Origin: Fervidibacter canadensis
GTDB lineage: Bacteria > Armatimonadota > Fervidibacteria > Fervidibacterales > Fervidibacteraceae
Length of the DNA: 64,000 nucleotides
Assembly: GCA_041446545.1 (NCBI GenBank)
Contig: JBGOEJ010000008.1
Coordinates: 69,817 to 133,816 of the forward strand
Reading direction: 5' to 3'
Below, piece after piece: positions 25,825 through 34,724 of the stretch. A program made the position numbers and the translations under genes. Each line of letters opens with the position of its first letter. Within the stretch, counting starts at the first letter, position 1. The notes below the pieces were generated by a model, which searched no databases, was not told the DNA's origin, and saw only the letters and a list, made by a program, of their open reading frames with translations.

Positions 25825-26802
25825 ATGACGGAGACGACCGTGCGACGGTTGCCGCGCACGCCTGACGAACGCGGGGGTGCGCCTATTTTCGTCGGCATCG
25901 CCTATATCGTCGCCAAAGAGCGCTACCGCGATTTTTGCCGACTGACTTTGCGTTGCCCATCCATCGCTCAGCGCGCTCAACCGGGGCAATTCGTCAACTT
26001 GTATCTGGATGCGTTGGGTAGCGGGAAACCTTTTGAGCGGATGACCTTGCCGATGGCGGCGATTTTGCCCCGACCCTTTAGCATCGCCCGCATCGTCCCG
26101 TTGCTGAAAGGGCGAACCGACCCAACGCCCACCGAAACGCCTCAAGCCTTCTCCGTCCTCTTTGACCTGCGCAACATCGGGACGCGCTGGCTGGCGGAAT
26201 TGACTGCCGATGTGCCTTTGCGGGTGGCAGGACCGTTGGGAAAAGGCTTTTGGGTGCCCGAAAACATTCGTTGCGCTGTCCTCGTCGGCGGTGGCATCGG
26301 CGCAACCCCTTTCCCCTTCTTCGCCGAAGAACTCAAACGCAACGGCATCACGGCAATTGCTTTGCTTGGCGCTCAAGCGCCCGACAAATTGCCCTTTGAC
26401 CCCGTGCGGGCTGAACACCCGCTGAAAGACGCAAGCGGTCAACCCCTCTCTTATTGGGCAGCCGATGAGTTTGAGAGCCTCGGAGTTCCCTCCGCCCTCG
26501 CCTTAGACCAACCCGCCGAAGGTTATTTCGCTGGCACGGTCATTTCGTTGCTGGACGCTTGGCTTTCCGCTCAATCGGAGCGAACGGGGTTCGTCCTTTA
26601 CGGCTGCGGTCCGCGCGGGATGATGCGGGCGCTCACGCAAGTGGCGGAGCGTTACGGGTTGCCTTGTCAAGTGGCGACAGAAGAGCGGATGGCGTGTGGC
26701 ATCGGCATCTGCTTCGGTTGCCCCATCCCGATGGGGGATGGCTCTTATCGCCTTTGTTGCACGGACGGACCCGTTTTTGACGCCCACGAATTGGCATGGT
26801 GA
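25825..26802 (+). CDS. PyrK-like FAD/[2Fe-2S] electron-transfer protein
   Basis: 325 residues, longer than the usual 250-270 of PyrK. FAD-binding PRPFSIARI, an NAD-binding VGGGIGATPFPFFAEEL, and a C-terminal cysteine cluster ERMACGIGICFGCPIPMG followed by Cys-Cys are the PyrK layout. PyrK passes electrons from dihydroorotate dehydrogenase PyrD to NAD. No pyrD lies nearby, and other flavin reductases share this fold, so pyrimidine function is only likely. SD GGAGGG. Its stop overlaps the region just before rlmB. Confidence 0.75.
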   Translation: MTETTVRRLPRTPDERGGAPIFVGIAYIVAKERYRDFCRLTLRCPSIAQRAQPGQFVNLYLDALGSGKPFERMTLPMAAILPRPFSIARIVPLLKGRTDPTPTETPQAFSVLFDLRNIGTRWLAELTADVPLRVAGPLGKGFWVPENIRCAVLVGGGIGATPFPFFAEELKRNGITAIALLGAQAPDKLPFDPVRAEHPLKDASGQPLSYWAADEFESLGVPSALALDQPAEGYFAGTVISLLDAWLSAQSERTGFVLYGCGPRGMMRALTQVAERYGLPCQVATEERMACGIGICFGCPIPMGDGSYRLCCTDGPVFDAHELAW

Positions 26803-26807
26803 CGACG

Positions 26808-27515
26808 ATGGTTATCTACGGGCGCCATCCTTTGCGGGAAGCGTTGCGGGCGGGCATCCGAGCGAAAGTCGTCTATGTCGCCGATGGCGTTCGCTTGGAC
26901 AGCGACTTGCAATGGCTCTTGACCGAAGAAGGCGTCACCGTCCGCACCGTCTCACGGGCACAATTGGAGCAAATTGCTCGTTCGCCTGACCATCAAGGCG
27001 TTGCCGCTGACATCGGCGAATTTCCCCTCGCCCCGCTGCGGGAAGTGTTGCAGCGGGCGATGGAAAGCAGTGGCGTCGTCTTGGGTTTGGATCACTTGCA
27101 AGACCCGCGCAACGCAGGCAGCCTCATCCGCAGTGCCGAAGCCTTTGGGGCTTGCGGGGTCATTTTGCCTCCCGTCCGCAGCGTCGGCATCACGCCAGCA
27201 GTCGTTAAGGCGTCGGCAGGCGCTTGCTTCCACCTTCCCATTGCCATCGGGAACTTGCGCCAATTTGCCAAGCGATTTGAAGAGGCGGGCGGTTTTGTCG
27301 CTGTGTTGGACATGGACGGCGACGACATCCGCAAAGCCCCCAAGTTGCGTCCCCTCTTCCTCGTCGTCGGTGCGGAAGGGGAAGGCGTGTCGGCGAGTTT
27401 GAAGGCGATGGCGCATGCCATCTGGCGCATCCCGATGACAGGGCGCGTCGGCGCTCTCAACGCCGCCGTCGCTGGCGCCATCGCCCTTTGGGAAGTCCTG
27501 TATCGTCAAGGCTGA
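26808..27515 (+). CDS. rlmB: 23S rRNA (guanosine-2'-O-) methyltransferase, SpoU family
   Basis: 235 residues. N-terminal L30e-like substrate domain with YGRHPLREAL, then the SpoU/SPOUT knot with LDHLQDPRNAGSLIRSAEAFG and VVGAEGEGVSASL and NAAVAGAIALWE. RlmB methylates G2251 of 23S rRNA. I chose an ATG behind GGTGAC; an ATG 12 bp upstream overlapping the PyrK-like gene is the alternative. RlmB versus another SpoU family member is not fully settled. Confidence 0.85.
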   Translation: MVIYGRHPLREALRAGIRAKVVYVADGVRLDSDLQWLLTEEGVTVRTVSRAQLEQIARSPDHQGVAADIGEFPLAPLREVLQRAMESSGVVLGLDHLQDPRNAGSLIRSAEAFGACGVILPPVRSVGITPAVVKASAGACFHLPIAIGNLRQFAKRFEEAGGFVAVLDMDGDDIRKAPKLRPLFLVVGAEGEGVSASLKAMAHAIWRIPMTGRVGALNAAVAGAIALWEVLYRQG

Positions 27516-27519
27516 CTTT

Positions 27520-27539
27520 ACTGGCTACTCGCCCCTCGC
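27520..27539. repeat. 20-bp repeat copy B
   Basis: Identical to 20572-20591, just after the rlmB stop. It contains one CCCTCGC heptanucleotide. Confidence 0.6.
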
Positions 27540-27543
27540 TGCC

Positions 27544-28890
27544 TCAAAGCGGATGGGGGCGATGGACACCGATGCTGAAAGTCGTTTGTAGCCAGACTTC
27601 GTGGACAGTTTGCCCGCCCAATTTCAGCCGATTCCACTGTAGCCGATAGCGTCCAAACTCGCTGGGAAAGAGCGTCAGCGCCAGCGAAAAGCCTCGCCCG
27701 CTGAAACTTTTATCGGGCGCTTGAGCAAAGTCGTATCGCAATCCCAAAAAGAGCGTCCGTGAGAGTTGATACTCTACGAGGGAGAACCACCCTTTGGGCG
27801 AAAGGGTGCCAGCGCCCGTGTCTCGCCGACCGAAGTAGGCTTCCGTCTGCCAAACCAGCGAGCGATACAAGCCTTCCTTGATGGGTCGCCAGCGGTAAGC
27901 AAAATCCACGCCGAAGAGGCGGGTGTCATTGCCCGTGTCGTTGCGTCCGAAGGCGGAACTGATGCCGAGGCTGAGGGTTTGTGTCTCCGACAATTCCCGC
28001 AGATGGCGCAACCGAGCCATCCAGACGGGGCGCCCCGCATCGGCGTTGAAGGTGAAGTTGTCCACATTCAGCGGCGCTAAAGTCAGCCAAGTGACATTCG
28101 TCCCTGTCGGCAAAAGCCAGTTGAGGGATAAACCCGTCCCCGTGAAACTTCCTTCCGTCGGCACATTGTCGGGTGTCAAGGGTTGATTGTTGGGCAAGTG
28201 GCTAAACCACAACCGATGCACCAACGGCGTGTCCACGAGGGGTTGCTCTGGCGGATGGATGTTGTTCAGTTGTCCGAAGGGTGACCGCAGCAAGCCCAAC
28301 TTGATTTGCAAGCCTTTCGGCAACCGAAGGAAACTGGGGTCTAAAATGCTCAGGGTCGCTTCCTCAATTTCCGCACCGTCAGGACCGACGGCAACGAAGG
28401 TATCCAAGCGGGAGAAAGGGTCAGTCGCCGCTTGAAAGGCTAATTCGGCTTCGCTGAATTCTGAGCCACCGAAGGCGCCAAAAGGACGGCGCCCTCGGAA
28501 AGCGGCGCGGAAGTTGGCGATGACAGAAGTGTCAGGATTGAGGGCTTGATAAGCGCCGCCGCCGAAAACGACCGCCCCGTAAGTCGGTGGGGTAGGGGAG
28601 GGTTGAGAGGTCGGCGGCGTTGATGACAACGCTTTCTGCAACTCCTGCTCCAACTTGCGCCGCTCCTCATCGCTCGGCTGTTGGATGGCGGACGGTTGGA
28701 AGTTGGACGGTGCCGTTCCATTGCCCTTTAGGGACGCCAATTCCGCTTGCAGCGTTTTTACCAGTTGTTCCAACACCGACACTCGTTCCCGCAACTTTTG
28801 CAATTCTGCGTCTTTCTCACCGTCGGACGATGCCCCGCTGGCGAAAGCAACGGGCATCAACGCCAATACCCAAAGCATCCATCGCACCAT
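27544..28890 (-). CDS. Porin-like outer-membrane beta-barrel protein with coiled-coil N-terminus
   Basis: 448 residues. A Sec signal peptide (MVRWMLWVLALMPVAFASG), a heptad coiled coil (KLRERVSVLEQLVKTLQAEL), a Pro/Ser linker, then a long alternating-hydrophobicity region ending in FSIGVHR-type residues; it resembles porin or carbohydrate-selective beta-barrels. The coiled-coil plus barrel layout is seen in outer-membrane porins. The start uses GAGGTGA. It implies an outer membrane in this organism. Confidence 0.6.
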   Translation of the reverse strand: MVRWMLWVLALMPVAFASGASSDGEKDAELQKLRERVSVLEQLVKTLQAELASLKGNGTAPSNFQPSAIQQPSDEERRKLEQELQKALSSTPPTSQPSPTPPTYGAVVFGGGAYQALNPDTSVIANFRAAFRGRRPFGAFGGSEFSEAELAFQAATDPFSRLDTFVAVGPDGAEIEEATLSILDPSFLRLPKGLQIKLGLLRSPFGQLNNIHPPEQPLVDTPLVHRLWFSHLPNNQPLTPDNVPTEGSFTGTGLSLNWLLPTGTNVTWLTLAPLNVDNFTFNADAGRPVWMARLRHLRELSETQTLSLGISSAFGRNDTGNDTRLFGVDFAYRWRPIKEGLYRSLVWQTEAYFGRRDTGAGTLSPKGWFSLVEYQLSRTLFLGLRYDFAQAPDKSFSGRGFSLALTLFPSEFGRYRLQWNRLKLGGQTVHEVWLQTTFSIGVHRPHPL

Positions 28891-28964
28891 CGCCCCGATC
28901 ACCTCGCAGAAAAGGTTGATCGGGACGAAGATTAGGCGAAGTTGCTACGCAAGCAATAGTAGGT

Positions 28965-28992
28965 GGGACGCGGGACGAGGGGCGTGGGACGG
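28965..28992. repeat. Heptanucleotide repeat, four units
   Basis: GGGACGC, GGGACGA, GGGGCGT, GGGACGG in exact 7-base phase in the intergenic region between the nucleotidyltransferase and the porin-like gene. Confidence 0.65.
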
Positions 28993-29002
28993 GAAAACGG
29001 CG

Positions 29003-30229
29003 TCAGCGGACATCTTCCAAGACTTCCGTGCGGGGCAAGAGGGTGCGTCCTGCCCACACCTTGACGCCGGGGTAGAGGACGCAGCCGTCGCCGATATGAG
29101 CACCGTCTCCGACGATGCAACCCAACTGCTCCATCCCCGTGTCTACCAATTGCCCCTTCACGACCGATCGGACAGTGATGCCCGACGGCAATTTGGCAAA
29201 GGCACGCACCTGATTGCCGACGATGACGCCATCCCCTAACACGCTCCACATCAGTTCGGCATCGTCACCCATTTTGACTTTGTCCATCACGACGCAATCT
29301 TCCAGATGCGCCCCACTGCCGATTTGGCAGTCGTCTCCGATCACCGTCCGAACGATGTCGCTATTAGAGCCAATGAGGCTGCCTTCGCCAATCATCGCAG
29401 GACCGACGATTTTCGCCCCCGCTTCCACCCGCGCTGTCTTGGCGATGAACACATCGCCGTGCACTTCGGCAGTCGGATGGACAACGCCCAACACTTGCGG
29501 GCTTGGTAGCAACTCGGCGACCCGTTCCTTGCCCCAAAGCGACAGCAAATGCTTGGTGGCGATGAGCACATCCCAAGGGTAGGTGATGGGCACCCAACCG
29601 TCTTCGGTGACGACAGCGCGCAAACCATGTCGCATCAGTTGGGGTGTGATGTCGGGGAGGCGAATTTCGCCATCTTCGGCGGGCGGCACCGCTTTGAGCC
29701 ACGCAAACGCTTCGCTCGGCAGCGTCCATGCCCCCGTGCTCACCAAAGCACCTGCCGTCACCTCCTTCGGTTTCTCCCGAACGGCTCGCACAAACCCATC
29801 GGCAACTTCTACGACCCCAAAACGCTGCGGTTGATGGTGGGGAGCGACGAGCAAAGCAGGCACTTGTTGAAGGCAGGCAGCGAGCGCATCGGGCAAAAGC
29901 AAATCGTCTCCGTTGAGCACGGCAAAGGGTTCAGTGCCGATGAAGGGTTCGGCTTGCAAGACGGCGTGTCCTGTGCCTAACGGTTGCTCTTGGATGGCAT
30001 AGTGGATGGTCACGCCCGCAAACTTTCGCCCGATGGTTCGCTCCACCTGCTCTTTCTCAAAGCCGACGACTAAAACGACTTCCTGAACACCCGCTTTCGC
30101 CAGCCCGCGCAGAAGGTGCGCCAAGTTGGGGGCATTTGCCAACTTCAGCAACGGCTTCGGTTTGCGGATCGTGAGCGGGTAAGTGCGGGTGGAAAGACCC
30201 GCCGTCAAGAGGACCGCTTTGCGCACCAT
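29003..30229 (-). CDS. GlmU-like sugar-1-phosphate nucleotidyltransferase with left-handed beta-helix
   Basis: 408 residues. N-terminal nucleotidyltransferase domain, LLTAGLSTRTYPLT...KPLL (the usual signature is LAAGxGTRLxPLT, so it deviates), then GTGHAVLQAEP and NGDDLLLPD, and C-terminal hexapeptide repeats of a left-handed beta helix (IGEGSLIGSN, VIGDDCQIGSGA, CIVGDGAHIGDGC). Similar proteins in archaea and thermophiles make UDP-GlcNAc or dTDP-sugars. The exact substrate is not clear. SD AAGGAG, nine bases before the ATG. Confidence 0.8.
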   Translation of the reverse strand: MVRKAVLLTAGLSTRTYPLTIRKPKPLLKLANAPNLAHLLRGLAKAGVQEVVLVVGFEKEQVERTIGRKFAGVTIHYAIQEQPLGTGHAVLQAEPFIGTEPFAVLNGDDLLLPDALAACLQQVPALLVAPHHQPQRFGVVEVADGFVRAVREKPKEVTAGALVSTGAWTLPSEAFAWLKAVPPAEDGEIRLPDITPQLMRHGLRAVVTEDGWVPITYPWDVLIATKHLLSLWGKERVAELLPSPQVLGVVHPTAEVHGDVFIAKTARVEAGAKIVGPAMIGEGSLIGSNSDIVRTVIGDDCQIGSGAHLEDCVVMDKVKMGDDAELMWSVLGDGVIVGNQVRAFAKLPSGITVRSVVKGQLVDTGMEQLGCIVGDGAHIGDGCVLYPGVKVWAGRTLLPRTEVLEDVR

Positions 30230-30253
30230 CGCTCCCATCTCCTTGCCTGCCCC

Positions 30254-31105
30254 TTATCGCCCTTCCTTTTGGGACGCTTCGTTCCCTTCCAATGCTGCCA
30301 TCAGTCCTTGCAACGCCTCCCGCACCTGCGCCAGAAGGCGGGCGCGCTTTTCCATCAAGCACGCCTTCAGTTCGTCCGTCAACCGTCCCTCTTCGGCGGC
30401 GTTAGCGAGTTCCTCTTCCACATCTTCCAGTTCGTCCGCAACTTCCTCCAGCAACTCGGCGACCTCTTCTAAGCGCTCCGAAAGGCGTTCCGAAGTCGGG
30501 CGCCCCACCTCTATCCGCACCGTTTCGCTTCCTCCTTGCTTCGCCTGCGCTTTGGCGGCGGCTTGCTCGGCAGCCTTCATCGCCTCGGCGACGGCTTGGT
30601 CGGCAACTTTCATCGCCTCGGCGGTGGCGCGTTCAGCGGCTTGGGTCGCTTTGGCGACGACGGTTTTGATCCACTCAGGCAAATTCGTCCGCAGCAATTC
30701 TGCCAACTGCTCCGCTGAAGTGACGACCAGTTCGGTGCACTCTACGGGCGATTTTTGCTCTCGGATGCGCAGGATGGGTTCCCGTTCTCGCTTTCGCCGC
30801 TCGGCAGTGGGCTCTTCGGGCACGACTTCCCCTGCGATGACCCGCAATGCTGCGACTAATTGCGCCGCCACCAGAGTAAGGGAAAGGGAGTCAACATCCT
30901 CGGGGAGGGGAGCGAAAGGCAGGCGGATGCCCAACTCTTGTTGAATCCACTGGACAAGTTCGTTGAATTGCTTGCCCGCTCCAGGGATGTTTACACCAAT
31001 GGTGGTATCGTGGTAGGTGTAGACCCATTTGCTGGCTTGTCGGTGGAGCGCCTCTGCCATTTGGATGGCTACCTGTAGCAGTCTTTGCCGCTCCTTTTGC
31101 TCCAT
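30254..31105 (-). CDS. Hypothetical Ala/Glu-rich coiled-coil protein
   Basis: 283 residues from an ATG with AAAGGAGG. Residues about 1-120 are helical with a globular look (ALHRQASKWVYTYHDTTIG). Residues 150-230 are Ala/Lys/Glu-rich repeated helices (AAERATAEAMKVADQAVAEA), and the last 50 form an acidic coiled coil. No signal peptide. No family is recognised. It lies directly upstream of the nucleotidyltransferase gene in the same direction, and divergent from rlmN. Confidence 0.65.
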   Translation of the reverse strand: MEQKERQRLLQVAIQMAEALHRQASKWVYTYHDTTIGVNIPGAGKQFNELVQWIQQELGIRLPFAPLPEDVDSLSLTLVAAQLVAALRVIAGEVVPEEPTAERRKREREPILRIREQKSPVECTELVVTSAEQLAELLRTNLPEWIKTVVAKATQAAERATAEAMKVADQAVAEAMKAAEQAAAKAQAKQGGSETVRIEVGRPTSERLSERLEEVAELLEEVADELEDVEEELANAAEEGRLTDELKACLMEKRARLLAQVREALQGLMAALEGNEASQKEGR

Positions 31106-31288
31106 CGCCTCGTCCCTCCTTTGGGCTTTTTGCGCCACGACTTTTCGCCGCCGTTGATAGCCGCTCTGAATTTTGGTCGCGGCTGCCGCTCTCCCCGACC
31201 TGCCGATTTGCCGACCTGCCGTCAGTGGAGCCAGAGGACGAACGGCTGGCAAAATTTTTCCATGCCAAATTCAAGGGGGCAAACCGCT

Positions 31289-32350
31289 ATGGCGGAGACG
31301 ACAACCCAAACTGTCCTCGTCGGCAAGACGACGCAAGAGTTGGAAACCTTTGCCGAAAGTTTGGGCGAGCCGCGCTATCGCGGTCGCCAGTTGGCGCATT
31401 GGATTTACCGCAAGGGCGTGCTGACCTTTGACGCCATGACCGACTTGCCCAAAGCCTTGCGCCAACGCCTTGGCGAAATCGCCCTCATCAACCCGTTGCA
31501 AGTCGTGGATGTCAAAGTCGCCTCGGACGGGACGACGAAGTATCTGGCGCAACTACCTGACGGCGAGACCGTTGAGTTCGTCTTCATCCCGCACAGCGAT
31601 TGGGAAACGATTTGCGTCAGCACGCAAGCGGGTTGCCCAATCGGATGTCGGTTCTGTGCTTCGGGGGAAAGTTTCGCCCGCAACCTGATGGCAGGCGAAA
31701 TCGTCGGACAAGTTTTGCTCGCCCGTCGGAGAGAAACGCCCAACATCGTCTTCATGGGGATGGGCGAGCCGCTGCTGAACTTTGACAACCTTGTCAAGGC
31801 GCTACGGTTGCTCAACAAGGAAGTGGGCATTGGGGCGCGGCGGATGACGGTCTCCACCGTCGGCATCGTTCAGGGCATCCGCAAGTTGGCGCAGTTGGGC
31901 ATGCAAGTGAACCTTGCCGTCTCGCTCCATGCGCCCGACGACGAACTGCGCCGTCGCCTCATCCCTGCCAAACTTCCGCCTATCAAAGAGTTGCTGCAGG
32001 CGTGTTGGGAATACTTTCAGGCGACGAAGCGGCGTATCTCGTTTGAGTATGTGCTGCTGAAAGGCGTCAATGACCGTCCCGAACATGCCGTTGAGTTGGC
32101 TCGGTTGCTTCGTGACTTTCCCTGCCATGTCAACCTCATCCCTTACAACCCGACGGTGGCGGAGTTTGAACGACCGTCGGAAGCGGAAGTGGAACGGTTT
32201 CGCCGCCTCTTGACGCAACAAGGGATTGCGGCGACCGTCCGCCACGAACGGGGCACGGAAGTGCAAGGCGCTTGCGGGCAACTGCGCCGTCACCTTCGGT
32301 GGGAAATTTCGGACTTGGATGCGGCGCCAACCGCCGCAGAGGGACGATGA
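31289..32350 (+). CDS. rlmN: Dual-specificity RNA methyltransferase RlmN
   Basis: 353 residues. Radical-SAM enzyme that makes 2-methyladenosine at A2503 of 23S rRNA and A37 of some tRNAs. The [4Fe-4S] motif CPIGCRFC (Cys near 116, 120, 123), GEPLLNFDNLVKALRLLN and the second catalytic Cys in EVQGACGQLR (near 330) are present. SD AAGGGGGC; an upstream ATG at 31262 is an alternative. Its stop overlaps the start of the next gene. Confidence 0.95.
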   Translation: MAETTTQTVLVGKTTQELETFAESLGEPRYRGRQLAHWIYRKGVLTFDAMTDLPKALRQRLGEIALINPLQVVDVKVASDGTTKYLAQLPDGETVEFVFIPHSDWETICVSTQAGCPIGCRFCASGESFARNLMAGEIVGQVLLARRRETPNIVFMGMGEPLLNFDNLVKALRLLNKEVGIGARRMTVSTVGIVQGIRKLAQLGMQVNLAVSLHAPDDELRRRLIPAKLPPIKELLQACWEYFQATKRRISFEYVLLKGVNDRPEHAVELARLLRDFPCHVNLIPYNPTVAEFERPSEAEVERFRRLLTQQGIAATVRHERGTEVQGACGQLRRHLRWEISDLDAAPTAAEGR

Positions 32351-32742
32351 GACAAGGGCGCTTCCCTCGCTATTTCACGCTGGACGAAGCGCGAGCGTTG
32401 CTGCCGACCTTGCGCCCATTGATGCGGCGCATCCAAACCTTGGCACGCAAGTTGGGCGCCGATTTGGGACGACGGGACTTGATGGTCGTCTGGCGCCACC
32501 TGAACGAAAATGGCGGCAATCCCATCGCCTCGCGCCTTTGGGTTCGTTGGCAAGAGTTGACCGAGTGCATTCGGCAAGTCCATGCGACAGGGGCATTGGT
32601 CAAAGATTTGTGGCTCGGCTTGGTGGATTTCCCCCATTGGCGGGAAGGACGGGAAGTGTTTTTGTGCTGGCGCTGCGATGAAGAAGACATCTCCTTCTGG
32701 CACGAACTGGATGCGGGCTATCAAGGTCGCCAACCCCTTTAA
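32347..32742 (+). CDS. DUF2203 family protein
   Basis: 131 residues. YFTLDEARALLPTLRPLMRRI and GLVDFPHWREGREVFLCWR...DISFWHELDAGYQGRQPL match the DUF2203 family, which is of unknown function. The ATG overlaps the rlmN stop (ATGA), so both are co-translated. Its stop is one base from the stop of the convergent namZ-like gene. Confidence 0.9.
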   Translation: MRQGRFPRYFTLDEARALLPTLRPLMRRIQTLARKLGADLGRRDLMVVWRHLNENGGNPIASRLWVRWQELTECIRQVHATGALVKDLWLGLVDFPHWREGREVFLCWRCDEEDISFWHELDAGYQGRQPL

Positions 32743-32743
32743 G

Positions 32744-33877
32744 TCACGCATAGAGCAGGCACGCCGACCGCTGTCGCAAAAACGCTTCGTCTGGCTCCGT
32801 TGACCATTCCAACGCCACCGCCATCGGGTCGTCGGCATCATCCATCGCCTGCCGAAAAGCACTCGTGCCCATCAACCGATCAATGCTAATTTCTCGCCAT
32901 GCGAAAGCGGGACGGTAAAGGCGCTTGAAGGCAGCGAGCACGCAAAAACCCGTCCGAACGGGTTGGAAAGCATTGCGGTCGGTGATGTGCACCTGAACGC
33001 CCTTGCAGACTTCACCCGCATGTTTGGACGCCGACGGGATGAAGCGATGGGGTCGGAAGCGGACACCAGGCAAGTTCAGTTTGTTCAGCAACGCTGCGAC
33101 CTCATCTTCGTCGGCGAAGGGGGCGCCAATCCACTCAAAGGGGCGAGCCGTCCCGCGCCCTTCCGAAAGGTTCGTCCCTTCCACAAGACAAGTGCCGGGG
33201 TAAACCGTCGCCGTTTCCAAAGTCGCCATCGCAGGGGAAGGCGGCACCCAAGGCAACCTCGTTTCGTCCCACCACATCGCCCGCCGCCATCCCTCGCAAG
33301 GAATGACTTCCAATCGGGCGTCGGGAAATTGCGTTTGTGTCAGCCAACGCGCCAGTTCGCCCATCGTCAACCCATGTCGGATGGCGATGGGGAAGCGACC
33401 GACCAACGAACCGACGACTTCTCTTTGGCTTTGCCCTTCCACTTGCACGCCATTGATGGGGTTGGGGCGGTCTAACACGAAAACGGGCAAGTCCCGTTGC
33501 GCTGCCGCTTCTAATAGGTAACTCATCGTCCAAGCGTAGGTGTAAAAACGACAACCGACATCAGGCAAATCCACGAGCAACGCATCCAAACCGTTGAGCC
33601 AATCAGGCAAGGGTTTCAGTGTCTCGCCGTAAAGGCTGAAGACAGCGACGCCTCGCTTGTGGTCATAACCGCTGGCGATTTTCTCGCCCGCCAACGCCGC
33701 TCCGTAAAAGCCGTGTTCAGGGACAAACAGGGCGACGATTGAAAAGCCTGCCTGCCGTAACGCATCCACGCTCGGCACTAACTCGCTTGTTGTCGCCAAC
33801 GCATTCGTCAGCATCCCAAACCGCCACCGTTTTCGGTCCGTCTGGATCATCAGCACCTCAACACCCAACCGCACCAT
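32744..33877 (-). CDS. DUF1343 / NamZ-like exo-beta-N-acetylmuramidase
   Basis: 377 residues. FGMLTNALATTSELVPSVDAL, ALFVPEHGFYGAALAGE, DLPDVGCRFYTYAWTM, DRPNPINGVQVEG and the ATVYPGTCLVEGTNLSEGRGT block are DUF1343 signatures. Members such as NamZ remove terminal MurNAc from peptidoglycan fragments. Unlike many members no signal peptide is seen, so it would recycle cell-wall fragments in the cytoplasm. It follows two DUF4058 genes at 16 bp. Confidence 0.85.
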   Translation of the reverse strand: MVRLGVEVLMIQTDRKRWRFGMLTNALATTSELVPSVDALRQAGFSIVALFVPEHGFYGAALAGEKIASGYDHKRGVAVFSLYGETLKPLPDWLNGLDALLVDLPDVGCRFYTYAWTMSYLLEAAAQRDLPVFVLDRPNPINGVQVEGQSQREVVGSLVGRFPIAIRHGLTMGELARWLTQTQFPDARLEVIPCEGWRRAMWWDETRLPWVPPSPAMATLETATVYPGTCLVEGTNLSEGRGTARPFEWIGAPFADEDEVAALLNKLNLPGVRFRPHRFIPSASKHAGEVCKGVQVHITDRNAFQPVRTGFCVLAAFKRLYRPAFAWREISIDRLMGTSAFRQAMDDADDPMAVALEWSTEPDEAFLRQRSACLLYA

Positions 33878-33893
33878 TTCACTCGCTCACCTC

Positions 33894-34703
33894 TCATTTT
33901 TGCAACCTTGCCTTTTCCAACACCTGCCTGACCCATGCTTTGTCTTCTTCGCTCAAAGGTGGCTCTACTTCCCGACCGTAGTCCAGCATGTAGTCGTAAC
34001 CCGCCCGATCGTAGACCGTCGTGAATATGCCCTGCAAATCCAACATCACCTCAGGGTCGCCTTCTTTCAACGGAATCGGTATCGTCGGCAACGGCTCTCT
34101 TATCGTCCACGCAAAACCCAAAGCATAGGGACGCCTCCTAACTTCCGCGATGAGGGCATAGTAGTCGGCAGCAGGTAAAGGCTCTTTCGTCGGCATCCTC
34201 TCTCCGCCCCGAAGCAAGTCCAACTCCACCAAATGTGTCCCGCTCAGCAAAATCGCCTCCCGCTTCTGCAGATACTCCCGTCGCCCATCGCTGTTTGCCC
34301 GCTTGTTGGCAGGCGACAAAACTTCTATGACCGTCACAATCTCTCGGCTCTCTCGGTCTCGGATGGTGATGAAGGGCTCTTCCACCCGCTCAGGGATGGG
34401 CAAGGGAATGGTGAAAGTTTTCGCCATCACTTCCACGCCGACTTTCTCGGCGACGGCGATGGCAGTCCCGACGCTTTCCCGTTCTTTGGCGATGGTGACA
34501 TCGGGGCGGATGGGAGTTGCCGAGGGCGGTTGATGGTCGGTGACGGTTCGTTCCAAGTAAACCCGTCGCTCCACCGTCACCAAATACTTCGGACGAACCT
34601 TCGGCATCAGCGCCGCTGCCAATTCGGGCACAAAGCGGCTGTGAAAGTCGTCCCAAAGTTGCCCTTCAATGAAGGGGTCTATGCCGGGAAACGGCGATGG
34701 CAT
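33894..34703 (-). CDS. DUF4058 family protein, copy 1
   Basis: 269 residues. The N-terminus MPSPFPGIDPFIEGQLWDDFHSRF and the central VLSPANKRANSDGRREYLQKREAIL match DUF4058, a family of unknown function common in cyanobacteria and planctomycetes; the fold has been compared to restriction-type nucleases but no activity is established. The second of two Mets was chosen from SD spacing. It differs from copy 2 only in the last eight residues (KARLQK tail). Nearly identical nucleotide sequence shows a recent duplication. Confidence 0.85.
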   Translation of the reverse strand: MPSPFPGIDPFIEGQLWDDFHSRFVPELAAALMPKVRPKYLVTVERRVYLERTVTDHQPPSATPIRPDVTIAKERESVGTAIAVAEKVGVEVMAKTFTIPLPIPERVEEPFITIRDRESREIVTVIEVLSPANKRANSDGRREYLQKREAILLSGTHLVELDLLRGGERMPTKEPLPAADYYALIAEVRRRPYALGFAWTIREPLPTIPIPLKEGDPEVMLDLQGIFTTVYDRAGYDYMLDYGREVEPPLSEEDKAWVRQVLEKARLQK

Positions 34704-34719
34704 CATTAACGCCTCCTTT
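33914..34719. repeat. Tandem duplication unit 1 (806 bp)
   Basis: Matches 34745-35550 at a constant offset of 831; I found one mismatch (position 33924). It covers nearly all of one DUF4058 gene and its ribosome-binding site. Confidence 0.9.
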
Positions 34720-34724
34720 CGCCC

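Noticed and set aside
25351..26442. 363-residue minus-strand frame
   Set aside because: Antisense to the PyrK-like gene for most of its length, with no ribosome site.
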